Under the pieces are notes generated by a model that saw only the letters and a list, made by a program, of their open reading frames with translations, had not been told where the DNA came from and ran no database searches. The position numbers and the translations under genes are program-made. 64,000 bases of DNA from assembly GCA_963790415.1 (NCBI GenBank), contig CAWBOK010000007.1, positions 40,631-104,630 of the forward strand. The letters run 5' to 3'. Shown piece by piece: positions 9,278-18,235 of the stretch. The DNA comes from JAJZQZ01 sp963790415. GTDB lineage: Bacteria > Actinomycetota > Thermoleophilia > RBG-16-64-13. Every line of letters begins with the position of its first letter. The stretch's first letter is position 1.

Positions 9278-9796
9278 ATGAGCGAGCGCGAACTGCCCGT
9301 TGTGATGCGCGAGGCCACATGGGGTGAGAGCCTCAGCCCCGAGTCGCTCTTCCGTAGGCACTATCGCCCCCTTGTCGCCGCCCTTTCCGTTGCCTGCGGT
9401 AGCCGCGAGCTTGCCGCCGACGCCGTGCAGGACGCTTTTGTCGAGCTGTGCAAGAGGTGGAGCAAGATCAGCGGGTACGAACGGCCGGAGGCTTGGCTCA
9501 TGCGGGTGGCGGTGAACCGAACGCGCAGCGAGCAGAGATCCCTGCGCCGGCGTGCGACCGCTCTGCTGCGACTAGGGGCTTCCCCGACGGAAGACCTCCC
9601 AGGGATTCCGGCCCATATCGTTCAGGCCTTCCGAAATCTTCCCCCCCGCCAAAGGCTCGCCTGCTCGCTGTTCTACGTCTTGGATCTGCCGCTTCAGGAG
9701 GTGGCCGACACAATGGGCATCTCCGTCGGGGCGGCAGGCACGCACCTGCACCGCGCACGGAATACCATGCGCTCGCTTCTGGAGGAGTCGCCATGA
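9278..9796 (+). CDS. ECF RNA polymerase sigma factor
   Basis: 172 residues. Region 2 contains LFRRHYRPLVAAL and AADAVQDAFVELCKRW followed by AWLMRVAVNR, the -10 recognition helix. Region 4 contains LPPRQRLACSLFYVLDL and a helix-turn-helix EVADTMGISVGAAGTHLHRAR. This is a two-domain extracytoplasmic-function sigma. Its last bases overlap the ATG of the next gene (ATGA), so both proteins are made together. In such pairs the second gene usually encodes the membrane-bound regulator of the sigma. The start MSERELP gives a normal family length; upstream in-frame codons add non-homologous sequence. Confidence 0.9.
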   Translation: MSERELPVVMREATWGESLSPESLFRRHYRPLVAALSVACGSRELAADAVQDAFVELCKRWSKISGYERPEAWLMRVAVNRTRSEQRSLRRRATALLRLGASPTEDLPGIPAHIVQAFRNLPPRQRLACSLFYVLDLPLQEVADTMGISVGAAGTHLHRARNTMRSLLEESP

Positions 9797-11778
9797 AACA
9801 CTCCGACCCTTTGGGACAACTGGTCAACAAGATGACGCCCGATGTGGACGACACCGGCGTGTGGGGAGCCATCCAACAGCGGGCGTTTGGCCAGAAGCGG
9901 GCGCCCGCCCCCAGGCGCAAGAGCGGCCTGCGCATTGCCATCGGAGCGTTGGCCTGGCTCGTCGTGCTGGCGGGAATCTCCATCGGAAGCTTCGAGGCCG
10001 TGAGGCACTGGGCGAAGCACGAGTCGGTCTTGATCATCACCGACGTGAACGACGTCACCGGCGACACAGATGGCACGGACAGCGCTGCCGCATGGGGCAC
10101 TGGGGCGCCCGCGAGCGACAACTGGCAGCAACTGCCCCTTTCGGTGGCGGAGGGTGGACAAGTACACGGCCTGGTCATGGATCCCAGCAACCCCTCGATC
10201 CTCTACGCTGCAACGCCTGCGGGCCTGTTCAAATCCACTGATGGGGCGGAGAGCTGGAACCAGCTTCCCACGGTTGGGGAAATCCTGACCCCTATGGCGA
10301 TCGCCATCGATCCCGCTTCCCCTTCCACCGTCTACTTGCACACCTTCATGTTGGGGGAGACACGGCCCTTTCGACTGTGGAGGTCGGATGACGGCGGTGC
10401 CACCTGGGTGGACCTGCGCGATGAGAGCACCCCCGGAATGTATGGATATGTGCCTGGCTTTTCGTTCGATACGGCATCCACCCCTTCGACAGTCTATATG
10501 CTCGGCACCAGTGGGTCGGACAACGAAACCAATCTGTGGCGGTCGACCGACCGAGGCGAAACCTGGATCAGGCTAAGCAAGGCCGAGGAAGACCAGGCCT
10601 TCGCGCTTAGAGACACGCTTCCGTCGAAACCCGCCGCCGCGCAACGGGCCCTCGACGCGTTCCTGGCCTCTGGCGGCACGGTGAGGGACGCGGACACCGG
10701 CGACGTTGTCGTCGCATCCAACGTCGTAGTCGACCCCGATCATCCTTCGACTCTGTACGCGGCGACCGAGTGGGAAGGTGTGTACAAGTCCAGCGACGGC
10801 GGCAAGACCTGGAAGAAGGCGAGCGCCGGTTTGGTGGATCCAGCGGTCGGCAGCGTTCTGGTCGATCCGAGCACGCCCTCGACTCTGTATGCGACCACTG
10901 AGAGCGCGATCGTCAAATCCACCGACGGCGGGGCGCACTGGACAGTGATCCTCGAAGGCACGGGCTCCGTGGTCCTGGCGCCCCTAAAACCCTCGCGACT
11001 TTACGCGTGGACCTCTGCCGGGCTGTTCCGTTCCGACGACGGCGGCGGTAGCTGGACCCAGCTGGACGGCACAGGCCTCCAAATGCCCATAGGGGAGTGG
11101 CCCGGGCAGGTCCTGGCGGTCGCCGCCCCGCCCGATACCCTGCTTGCCTGGCAGGATAATCGCGTATTCCGGTCCACCGACGCCGGGAAAAGCTGGAAGC
11201 AGGCCGTCGCCATCGAGGTGCCGCTTGAGGCGGGGCACCCCGGAGACGTGGTGGCAGATTCACAGCACCCGTCCACTTTCTACGTCTTGACCGGCGTCAA
11301 CGTGCTCAAGTCCACCGATGCCGGCGCGACCTGGACCGAGCTCGCTCCGAAGGAGTGGGACGTGGCGGTGGCGAGCCTCGCTGTGGACCCGCGTGATCCG
11401 GCGATCGTCTGGGTGGTTCAGGACGGCATGTCCGCGAACGAGAAGAGCGTCATCCGCCGCTCTACCGATGGGGGGAACACCTGGGAGAGAGTAGAACTCG
11501 GCGGCCTCGGAGCGAGGACTCACAAGCTTCTCTTCGACCCTCACTCGCCCAACACGCTCTACGCGTACACGGGGCCGACCCGCGAGGACATGGGCATCCA
11601 CCGGTCGACCGACGGAGGCGCTACCTGGGAGAACATCAGCGAAGGCTTCCTGAACCGGAGCTGGTCGATCCTAGGCCCCCCTGAACCGCTGTACCTGGCT
11701 CCCGACCAGGCTCCGGGCGGAGCGCTCTACGCCGCCAACAACCGCGGCCTGTTCAAGTGGATGCCCGACAGCAAGTAG
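9793..11778 (+). CDS. membrane-anchored Asp-box (BNR/sortilin-like) propeller, putative sigma regulator
   Basis: 661 residues. A 44-residue cytoplasmic head ends in a basic cluster (KRAPAPRRKS), followed by one transmembrane helix at about 45-67 and a large outside domain. The outside part has many Asp-box repeats of the form S-T-D-x-G-x-T-W (for example KSTDGAESWN, RSTDRGETWI, KSSDGGKTWK, RSTDGGATWE), each with a preceding DPxxPSTLYA strand, so a VPS10/Ycf48-like beta-propeller. The ATGA overlap with the ECF sigma gene argues that the short cytoplasmic head binds or modulates the sigma and the propeller senses something at the surface. No classical zinc-binding HxxxCxxC anti-sigma motif is present. 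Confidence 0.8.
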   Translation: MKHSDPLGQLVNKMTPDVDDTGVWGAIQQRAFGQKRAPAPRRKSGLRIAIGALAWLVVLAGISIGSFEAVRHWAKHESVLIITDVNDVTGDTDGTDSAAAWGTGAPASDNWQQLPLSVAEGGQVHGLVMDPSNPSILYAATPAGLFKSTDGAESWNQLPTVGEILTPMAIAIDPASPSTVYLHTFMLGETRPFRLWRSDDGGATWVDLRDESTPGMYGYVPGFSFDTASTPSTVYMLGTSGSDNETNLWRSTDRGETWIRLSKAEEDQAFALRDTLPSKPAAAQRALDAFLASGGTVRDADTGDVVVASNVVVDPDHPSTLYAATEWEGVYKSSDGGKTWKKASAGLVDPAVGSVLVDPSTPSTLYATTESAIVKSTDGGAHWTVILEGTGSVVLAPLKPSRLYAWTSAGLFRSDDGGGSWTQLDGTGLQMPIGEWPGQVLAVAAPPDTLLAWQDNRVFRSTDAGKSWKQAVAIEVPLEAGHPGDVVADSQHPSTFYVLTGVNVLKSTDAGATWTELAPKEWDVAVASLAVDPRDPAIVWVVQDGMSANEKSVIRRSTDGGNTWERVELGGLGARTHKLLFDPHSPNTLYAYTGPTREDMGIHRSTDGGATWENISEGFLNRSWSILGPPEPLYLAPDQAPGGALYAANNRGLFKWMPDSK

Positions 11779-11838
11779 CGCGAGGTCTGAAAGCGTGCGT
11801 CGTGAAAGCAGGATTCCTCTGAGATGGAGGTGTGGACC

Positions 11839-12305
11839 ATGGAAACCGCAGTCGTCCGCAGTGGTGGCGTCAACCGGTGGCTGGTGGTCGCCGTGGTGGT
11901 GCTGGTAGTGCGGATGGCTATCTCTATCGCGTGGACACCCAAAGCGGGCAGGAGATATCGAAGTTCAAGGCGGGCGGAGGGGTGGACTCCTCCCTGGCCA
12001 TCTCAGACGGGGTCGTGTACTTCGGCAGCGGTTCCTCTGTCTATGCCGTGAATATCCAGCCCGGGCAGGAGAAATGGAAGTTCGTCGATTTGTCCTGGCC
12101 AGTCACCAGCGGCGTGGCCCTCTCACACGGGGTGGTCTACTTCGGCGGTTTCAGTTCCCTCTACGCCGTGGACACCCCGAGCGGCCAGAAGAAATGGAAG
12201 TCCTGGCCCGCCCCCTGGATTGGCTCCTCTCTGGCCATCTCAGACGGGGTGATCTACTTTGGCGGCAGTGAAGATGAAGATGGCTATCTCTATGCCGTGA
12301 AGTAG
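11839..12305 (+). pseudogene. PQQ-type beta-propeller protein remnant with internal deletion
   Basis: GGAGGTGTGGACC precedes ATG 11839, which opens METAVVRSGG and a hydrophobic stretch (LVVAVVVLVV). Near 11910 the coding frame jumps to one with three propeller blades of the type GYLYRVDTQSGQE, SDGVVYFGSGSSVYAV and SSLAISDGVIYFGG, ending in TAG at 12305. The N-terminal anchor and the C-terminal blades are both recognisable, but the middle is missing and the join is out of frame. A PQQ-like repeat protein of this type normally has six to eight blades. It may be a third surface propeller gene lost by internal deletion, lying just after the sigma/propeller pair. Confidence 0.65.
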
Positions 12306-12572
12306 AGTAGGCTAACCAGGCGCTATACCGGACGGTTCGGAAAGGCCCAGCCGCGGGCGTGGGCAACGATCGGGACAGCCGGACGCACACGACCGCACCA
12401 ACACCCGCCGACGGCCGGTTCGCCGCCGCTCAACTACATCTCCATGTATCGGGCTCTGCTGCAGCCGTAGCAGTCGTCGAACTCCGGCGGCGCGGGGCGA
12501 CCGGGGTCCCTGAACGACGGAGCCTGGGAGCCGCTGTCGGCGTGGGGTTGCCAGGAACGCGGGGGTACCGCC

Positions 12573-12797
12573 CTACGGCAGGATCAGTGACGAGGAGGTG
12601 CGCAGGTCGACCCGCCCTTCCCGACGTATCTGCACTATCTGCACCTGAACCACATCATCTGAGCCTTTGGCCCCCTGCTCAGCGACGATCTGCGCCTCCG
12701 CCAGGCCGGGGAGCAGCGGGCCGGCCACCAGCACCCGGCCCTCGCGGTCCATGAACAGTACCCTCCACCTGTTGCCCGACGGTTCGAAGAACTTCAC
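12573..12797 (-). CDS. hypothetical protein (74 aa)
   Basis: GTG start at 12797 preceded by GGGAGGAGG at good spacing; this decides against the longer frame. The predicted peptide begins VKFFEPSGNRWRVLF, then MDREGRVLVAGPLLPGLAEA and VQVQIVQIRREGRVDL, and looks like a small beta-rich domain. No family recognised. The next gene on this strand is beyond the repeat at 12857, so it is probably transcribed alone. Confidence 0.4.
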   Translation of the reverse strand: MKFFEPSGNRWRVLFMDREGRVLVAGPLLPGLAEAQIVAEQGAKGSDDVVQVQIVQIRREGRVDLRTSSSLILP

Positions 12798-12856
12798 CGA
12801 TCCTCCTCCCACGCGGCAGACACCGCGCACCCAAGCTCCCGACTACACCGCCCTGC

Positions 12857-13020
12857 AGGCTGCTGAGAAGTGATGCTTCGCCTTCAGAGCGCGATGGGCA
12901 GGCGCGAGACAAGGACGCAGGAAGCGCTCGTAGCAGCGCTACGTGCGCGACCGAGGACGCCGTATCGCGCCGGCCAGTGCGTTCTGGGGTCCAAGGCTTC
13001 GATTCTCAGCAGCCTCCTAG
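12857..13020 (+). repeat. 164-bp MITE-like repeat, copy 1
   Basis: Same length and sequence layout as 44594-44757: an AGGCTG...GA left end, CGCGATGGGC, the palindrome GTAGCAGCGCTAC, GCGCGACCGAGGACGCCGTA, GCGCCGGCCAGTGCGTTCTG and a right end CAGCAGCCTCCTAG. The ends are imperfect inverted repeats (GGCTGYTGARAA type). The last bases supply the TAG of the SLH gene on the other strand. A 66-codon frame crosses it but is not a recognisable gene. Confidence 0.8.
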
Positions 13021-13409
13021 CTCACCATCATCGTGTAAAGAATCTGCGCCACCTCGCCGCGGCTGGCTAAGGCCCATGGGGCCCAGCCGGGGCCGAAGCC
13101 CTGAAGGCCGCCCAGCAGGCCCAAGTACTCGGCGTGTCGCATCGTCGGTCCGTGCATGGGGTCGAACATGCCCAGCGAGCCCGAGAAGCCGGGAGTGACA
13201 GGCGGAAGACTCACACTCGGGTCATTGTACAGGGAGCGCATGACCATGGTCACCACTTGGGCCCGCGTGATGGAGTTGTAGGGACCGAACGTCGTGGGAG
13301 TCTCGCCGTTGGCTATTCCGGCCACCGCGGGCATCGCCGTGCCACCCAGGGCCAGAACGGTGACAAGCAGCAGAGTCACACCCACGACAGAAGCGATCAT
13401 TCTTCGCAT
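13017..13409 (-). CDS. small secreted S-layer homology (SLH) protein
   Basis: 130 residues with a signal peptide (MRRMIASVVGVTLLLVTVLALGG) cut near AMPAVA. The mature part has SLH signatures: an ITRAQVVTMVMRSL segment, a SLGMFDPM/AEYLGLLGGLQGFGPG segment and a final SRGEVAQILYTMM. Three SLH motifs bind secondary cell-wall polymer; here only about two are present and no catalytic domain follows. The stop codon is shared with the end of the 164-bp repeat, so insertion may have trimmed the C-terminus by a few residues. GGGAG lies upstream of the chosen ATG. Confidence 0.7.
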   Translation of the reverse strand: MRRMIASVVGVTLLLVTVLALGGTAMPAVAGIANGETPTTFGPYNSITRAQVVTMVMRSLYNDPSVSLPPVTPGFSGSLGMFDPMHGPTMRHAEYLGLLGGLQGFGPGWAPWALASRGEVAQILYTMMVS

Positions 13410-13561
13410 CTGCACTCCCTTCGAACCGTCCGCGGTCCCTTGCGCCCGGATTATCCCGATGCTAGTCCCTGGGGGAAGGAATGCAAAGCAAGGTGGGCGA
13501 ACGTCGGGCGCGACCGGGGCTGCGGCACTCCATGAGCGCCCGAAGCGACAGAGACGATCAG

Positions 13562-14704
13562 CTATGCCATGCCCACGGAGGGGCCGCCGCCCAGATCCCG
13601 CATACGAAGCCAGGCGCCAAGACGCTCGAGCCCTTCGGCGATGGAGACGGCAGGCCGGTATCCGAGTTCGCGTTGCGCGGCACTGATGTCGAACCAGTGC
13701 GATGTAGCCAACTCCTCGGCCAGGAAGCGCGTCATCCGGGGTTCCCCGGAGAGGCCGAGCCCGCCGTGCAGGCCTTCCAGCAACGTGCCCAGCACGATGG
13801 CGACGGGCCTGGAGATGGACCGCGTCACCGGGGGGAGACCGGCGACTGCCAGAATGCGGTCGATGAGCTTCCACAGCTCGACCGGCTCGCCGTTGGTCAC
13901 GAAGTAGGCCCGGCCGGACGCCCGGGGGTTTCGCTCGAGGGCCTCGGCGGCCAACAAATGCGCCAGCGCGGCATTGTCGATGTAGGTCGTGTCCACGATG
14001 TTCGTGCCGTCTCCCACGCGCCGCACCTTGCCCGCCCGGGCCTGGGCGATGATCCGGGGCACGATCTGCGTGTCACCGGGGCCCCAGATGAGGTGGGGAC
14101 GAAGCGAGATGGTCCGCAGGTCCGGCGAATCGGCCGCCAACACCATCCGCTCCGCCTCGGCCTTGGTGGCGGCGTACGGGGAGGCAGGCCGCTCCGGGTA
14201 GGGCAGGGATTCGTCGCCGCCCCGGATGTCCTGGCGGCCGAAGACCACGCTCGCCGTGCTCGTGAACACGAGACGCCCGACCCCTTCGGTCCGACAGGCG
14301 TTCAGCACGTTCTGCGTGCCGATCACGTTGGGACCGTAGAAGGCGTCTCGGCCGCCCCAGACAGCTGCCCGGGCCGCGTTGTGGAAGACCACGGCACATC
14401 CCGCGCAGACGGTGCGCACCGCGGACGCATCGGTGAGATCACCCCGGAAGACCTCCACGCCCAGGGACTCGAGCTCCGGGTACGCGCCGCGGGCGAAACT
14501 GCGGACACGGTACCCCGTCGCGCGCAGCTGCTCCACGATGGCGCGCCCGAGGAAGCCGCCGCCGCCCGTCACCAGCACGGTGAGCCCGCCGCCGGGCTGC
14601 ACGGCCGCCGCCGCGGTGCCGCCCTGCACGGCCGCGGGGCCGGCGCCCGCCACCACCGGCCGATCCTCCGCGGGTGAGCCGGATCGAGTGCCGTTCGCAT
14701 TCAC
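13562..14704 (-). CDS. oleD: OleD-like 2-alkyl-3-oxoalkanoate reductase (extended SDR)
   Basis: 380 residues from a GTG overlapping the oleC stop (GTGA). A 40-residue Ala/Gly-rich leader precedes the Rossmann motif VTGGGGFLGRAI. Further SDR marks are VVFHNAARAA, FTSTASVVF (Ser), SPYAATKAEAE (Tyr and Lys) and LRPHLIWGPGD. In the ole pathway OleD reduces the 2-alkyl-3-ketoacid made by OleA to the 3-hydroxyacid, using NADPH. Being last in the A-A-B-C-D order supports this over a generic 3-beta-hydroxysteroid dehydrogenase call. The reading frame is intact. Confidence 0.88.
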   Translation of the reverse strand: MNANGTRSGSPAEDRPVVAGAGPAAVQGGTAAAAVQPGGGLTVLVTGGGGFLGRAIVEQLRATGYRVRSFARGAYPELESLGVEVFRGDLTDASAVRTVCAGCAVVFHNAARAAVWGGRDAFYGPNVIGTQNVLNACRTEGVGRLVFTSTASVVFGRQDIRGGDESLPYPERPASPYAATKAEAERMVLAADSPDLRTISLRPHLIWGPGDTQIVPRIIAQARAGKVRRVGDGTNIVDTTYIDNAALAHLLAAEALERNPRASGRAYFVTNGEPVELWKLIDRILAVAGLPPVTRSISRPVAIVLGTLLEGLHGGLGLSGEPRMTRFLAEELATSHWFDISAAQRELGYRPAVSIAEGLERLGAWLRMRDLGGGPSVGMA

Positions 14705-16399
14705 TTCGTCAGCCTTCGCTCCGCCCAGGCCGCCAGCTCCTCGCGGCGGATCTTGGCGTTGTGCCGAATATCCACGGGGAAGCCGGGGTGATAGAGCACC
14801 GTGCGTATGCCGGCGGTACGCGGGTCCGCGGCGCCGAGGGCCAGCAGTTCCGCCGTCAGACCTTCGCGCCCGCCCCCCGGGTCTCCCTGCTGCAACTCGA
14901 TGACGATCACGGGCCGCTGCCGACCTCGTTCGCCCAGTCCCACCAGAGCGCTGCGGCGGACGCGCGGGTGACCGTTGAAGATGGCTTCACACGGGATGGT
15001 GAACAGGGTAGCTTCCGCGGTCTCCACACGGTGGGCCGTGCGCCCGCAGAACCAGAGACGCCCCTCGACGTCGAAGTAGCCCACATCGCCCATGCGGTGC
15101 CAGATGCCCCCATCGCGGGCGTCCGCGATCTTGCCGAGGCGCGTCGCTTCCGGCTGCCGGAAGTACTCCTTGGTCACGTTGGGGCCCTTGACCACGATCT
15201 CGCCGATCTGCCCGGTGGCGAGCGGCGTGGCGTCAGACCACATGGCCAGGGGCTCGTCGGTGACCCTCACGATGGCGACGTCCAGGCCGTCCATGGGCCG
15301 TCCCACGCACGTGCCGGCGCCCGCCTCGGAGAGATGCCGCGTGGTAGCGAGGATCTCATGGCTGTCGATGCTGGAGACGGGCAGTACCTCCGTGGCGCCG
15401 TAGGGTGTGTGGATACGCGCATCCTCCGGCAGCAGAGCGCGGAGTGCGTCGAGCAGGGCAGGGCGGACAGGTGCACCGGCCGTGATGACCCGCCTGAGCG
15501 TGGGCAGCGTGGCCCCGGTCTCCCGCCCCCAGCGTGCCAGGTTCTCCAGCAACGCGGGTGAGCCGTACAGGCTGGTGCACGTGTGGGTACGCAGGGCATC
15601 CGCTATGCGCGCGGGGTCGGCGCTGCCGGGCTTGGTGGGGTCCATGTCCGGGATGACCGACGTGATGCCGAGTACCGCGTCGAACAGGGAGAAGAGCGGG
15701 AAGGTGGCCAGGTCGACGTCGCCCTCGGCGTAGCCGAAGTGCGTACTGCAGGTATTCCACTTGGGCATCGAACATGGCGTGCTCGTACACGACGCCTTTC
15801 GGTGGTCCGGTGCTCCCGGTGGTGAAGAAGATGGCGGCCATGTCGTCGGGCAGCGAGGGTTCGGGCGAGAACGGGCGCCAGGGCTCGCTCTGCAGCAGCC
15901 CGTCGAACGTGTAGCCTCCCCAGAAGAGGCGCCGGCCCACGGTGACGGTGGCTTTGACCGTGGGGAATCGGCCGGGCGACATCATCCGCACCGCCTGCGC
16001 CAGAGGCACGCCGATGAACGCCCCGGCGCCCACGGCGGAGAGGTTGTCCACCAGCCGCTGCCGTCCCATGCCCGGATCGATCATCACCGGCACCGCTCCG
16101 GTGCGCAGCAACGCGAACGTGATGGCGAACAGTTCGAACGACGGTCTCACCATCAGGATGGTGCGCACACCCTTGCCGATGCCGATCCTCTGGAACGCGT
16201 GGGCCAGGCGATCGGCCGTCTGATCCAGTTCCCGGAACGTCCAGCTGCGGGACCGTCCCTGCCCTCGCGGACCGCCGCGCCCGCCGCGGCCGGCGACCGC
16301 CGCGCGGATCACGGCCGGTCGGTCGGGGAGGCGCTCGGCGACGCGAGACAGGTGCTCGCTGAGGTTGGCGGTGGCGGTGGCGGCGCCCGGGCTAGGCAT
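14701..16399 (-). CDS. oleC: OleC-like beta-lactone synthetase (frameshifted near 15740)
   Basis: An AMP-binding enzyme split over two frames. The N-terminal part (from ATG 16399) has FTTGSTGPPKGVVYEH, the ATP-binding loop. After EYLQYA the reading must move by one base to FGYAEGDVDLATFPLF and continues to the C-terminus, with YGATE and WHRMGDVGYFD and the usual hinge. OleC adenylates the 2-alkyl-3-hydroxyacid and closes it to a cis-beta-lactone. The start overlaps the oleB stop by 8 bp. One indel in an otherwise well-conserved sequence suggests either a sequencing error or a very recent inactivation. Joined length is about 565 residues, normal for the family. Confidence 0.85.
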
Positions 16400-17321
16400 C
16401 GGGCGGCTCGGCGACCGGGTGCCGCCGGAGGAAGGCGCTCAGCCGTTCCACGATCGGCTCCGGGGCGTCCTCCAGGACGTAGTGCCCGGCGCCGGGGAAG
16501 GTGTGGACCTCCGCGTGGGGGAAGCGGCGGCGCCACTCCGCGAGGATGGCGCCATCGAACACGAAATCGTCCTCTCCCCAGCAGATGAGCATCGGGGTAT
16601 CCCGGAACGCCTGGATGTGGTCGTCCACCCAAGAAGCCAGGCGATAGCTGCGATCCTTCCGGGACAGCGGGATGTCCTGGACGAAGCGCAGCGTGGCGAT
16701 GCGGTCCCGCCAGTTGTCGTACGGGGCGGTGTACGCACGCCGGACGGGGGCCGGCATGGGCGTCTTCACGGCCATGCGGGTGGCCGGCCACGCGAACGCG
16801 TTCAGACCCCGCACGAGCAGGGTCGGAAGCACGGGCACGCTCTTCACGAAGCGCAGGCGCAGGGGCAGCCGGCGGCCGGGCGGGAGTAGGAACGCGGCCG
16901 TGTTCAGCACCACGATCCGCGCGATGCGTTCCGGCCGGCGGCAGGCGCACGCCATCCCGATCATGCCGCCCCAGTCGTGCACGACCAGCGTCACGCCGCG
17001 CGTGAGGTCGAGGCGGTCGAGCAGCGTCTCCAGGTTGTCGACGTGGCTCTCGAGCGTGTACGCGAACTCGGTGTCCGTGGGCCGGGAGGAGAGACCGCAC
17101 CCCACGTGGTCCGGAGCCACGAGGCGGTAGCCGGGCGCGAGAGCGCTTATGACCCGGCGGTAGAAGAAGGACCAGGTGGGATTCCCGTGCAGGAGCACCA
17201 GCGGGTCCCCGGACCCCACGTCTAGATAGTGCATGGTCTGGCCGGCGACGTCCATCCAGTGGCTCTGGAAGGGATAGAGACCGGGAGCAAGGCGGGCGCG
17301 GATGTGGTCTTCGAGCGTCAT
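16392..17321 (-). CDS. oleB: OleB-like alpha/beta-hydrolase (beta-lactone decarboxylase)
   Basis: 309 residues. LLHGNPTWSFFYRRV (HGNPTW oxyanion/halide region), VVHDWGGMIGMA with the nucleophile Asp, WGEDDFVF with the acid Asp and GAGHYVLED with the catalytic His are those of the haloalkane-dehalogenase-like subfamily that includes OleB. OleB removes CO2 from the beta-lactone to give the cis-olefin. In several Actinobacteria oleB and oleC are fused; here they are separate and overlap by 8 bp. The ATG at 17321 was chosen because longer in-frame codons run into the preceding thiolase gene. Its presence favours olefin rather than beta-lactone as the end product. Confidence 0.87.
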   Translation of the reverse strand: MTLEDHIRARLAPGLYPFQSHWMDVAGQTMHYLDVGSGDPLVLLHGNPTWSFFYRRVISALAPGYRLVAPDHVGCGLSSRPTDTEFAYTLESHVDNLETLLDRLDLTRGVTLVVHDWGGMIGMACACRRPERIARIVVLNTAAFLLPPGRRLPLRLRFVKSVPVLPTLLVRGLNAFAWPATRMAVKTPMPAPVRRAYTAPYDNWRDRIATLRFVQDIPLSRKDRSYRLASWVDDHIQAFRDTPMLICWGEDDFVFDGAILAEWRRRFPHAEVHTFPGAGHYVLEDAPEPIVERLSAFLRRHPVAEPPDA

Positions 17322-17352
17322 GGGGCGGGGTTGCGCACGTGCCCTTTTCGGT

Positions 17353-18235
17353 CTAGCGCGGCACTCTGTAGAGCGCCAGCGAGGTGGCGATCCCGGCCCC
17401 CACGGTGAGGAACACCACGTTCCGGGCGACGGCGAAGCGGCCGTCGGAGAGCACCTGGTCGAGCGCCATGCCCACACCAGAGGTGTGCACGTCGCCGTAG
17501 ATCTCGGTCACATCCACGATCCGGTCGCCCAGCCCGGTCCTGTCCTCGAGGCCGGCAAGAAAGTGCGGCGGGCTCTGCGACGGCACCACCAGGTCGATAT
17601 CCTCGTCCCGAAGCCCGGTCTCCCCTTGGAACGCGCGCAGCGCCTCGACGGCGGCGTCGACACACTCCGACGCGTACGTAGGGGTGGAGTGCATGACCAG
17701 CCGGCTCTCCGTCTGCTCTCCCGGCCACTCGACGCGGCCCCGGTGGGACTCCAGGCGGCTGGTGTCGGAGTCGCTCCGAAAGGCCACAAACCCCTCGTCG
17801 GCCGCGCCGGGGGTCAGGAGAACGGCAGCAGCCGCGGGCGCATAGGCAAAGTCCCGGCTCTTCCCGGCCCGGGGTTCGGCATCGCCGGCCACCACAAGGG
17901 CGTGCCGGCGTCAGGCCGGACTGCAGGAAGCCGTCCGCCACCATCACGGCGGTGAGCAGGCCGCACCCGCCGTTGGAGAGGTCGAACGAGAAGGTACCGG
18001 GTGTGCCGTTGAGGCCCACGTTGGCGCCGATCCCGCGCTGGATGAAGCTGGCGATGGCCGGCTCGATGATGTGTCGGTCGCGGTAGACGCCGGCGTTGAT
18101 GAGGATACCCACGTCTTCGGGCTTCACTCCGGCCTTCCGGAGGCATCCCTTCCCCGCCCGCACCTCGAGATCGATGGAACCCGCGCCGGAACTCGGCTCC
18201 CAGGCTATGTCCACGGCGTGGATCCGGCTACCCAT
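17353..18235 (-). CDS. second OleA-like thiolase/KAS III homologue lacking the usual triad (frameshifted near 17900)
   Basis: ATG 18235 overlaps the stop of the upstream oleA by 8 bp. The first part has ILINAGVYRDRHIIEPA and FDLSNGGCGLLTAV. After about GLTPARP a one-base shift leads to VVAGDAEPR and FAYAPAAAAVLL, then VVPSQSPPHFL and IYGDVHTSGVGMAL to the end. Aligned with KAS III, the active-site Cys position is Gly with a Cys one residue later, the His position reads Gln or Ser, and the Asn position reads Asp. It is also shorter (about 294 residues). It may be a non-catalytic or half-site partner of OleA, like the paired thiolases LstA/LstB and NltA/NltB of beta-lactone clusters. Confidence 0.75.

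Noticed and set aside
12359..12754. 131-codon plus frame after the eroded propeller gene
   Set aside because: No ribosome site, low-complexity sequence, and it covers the better-supported minus-strand gene at 12573-12797.
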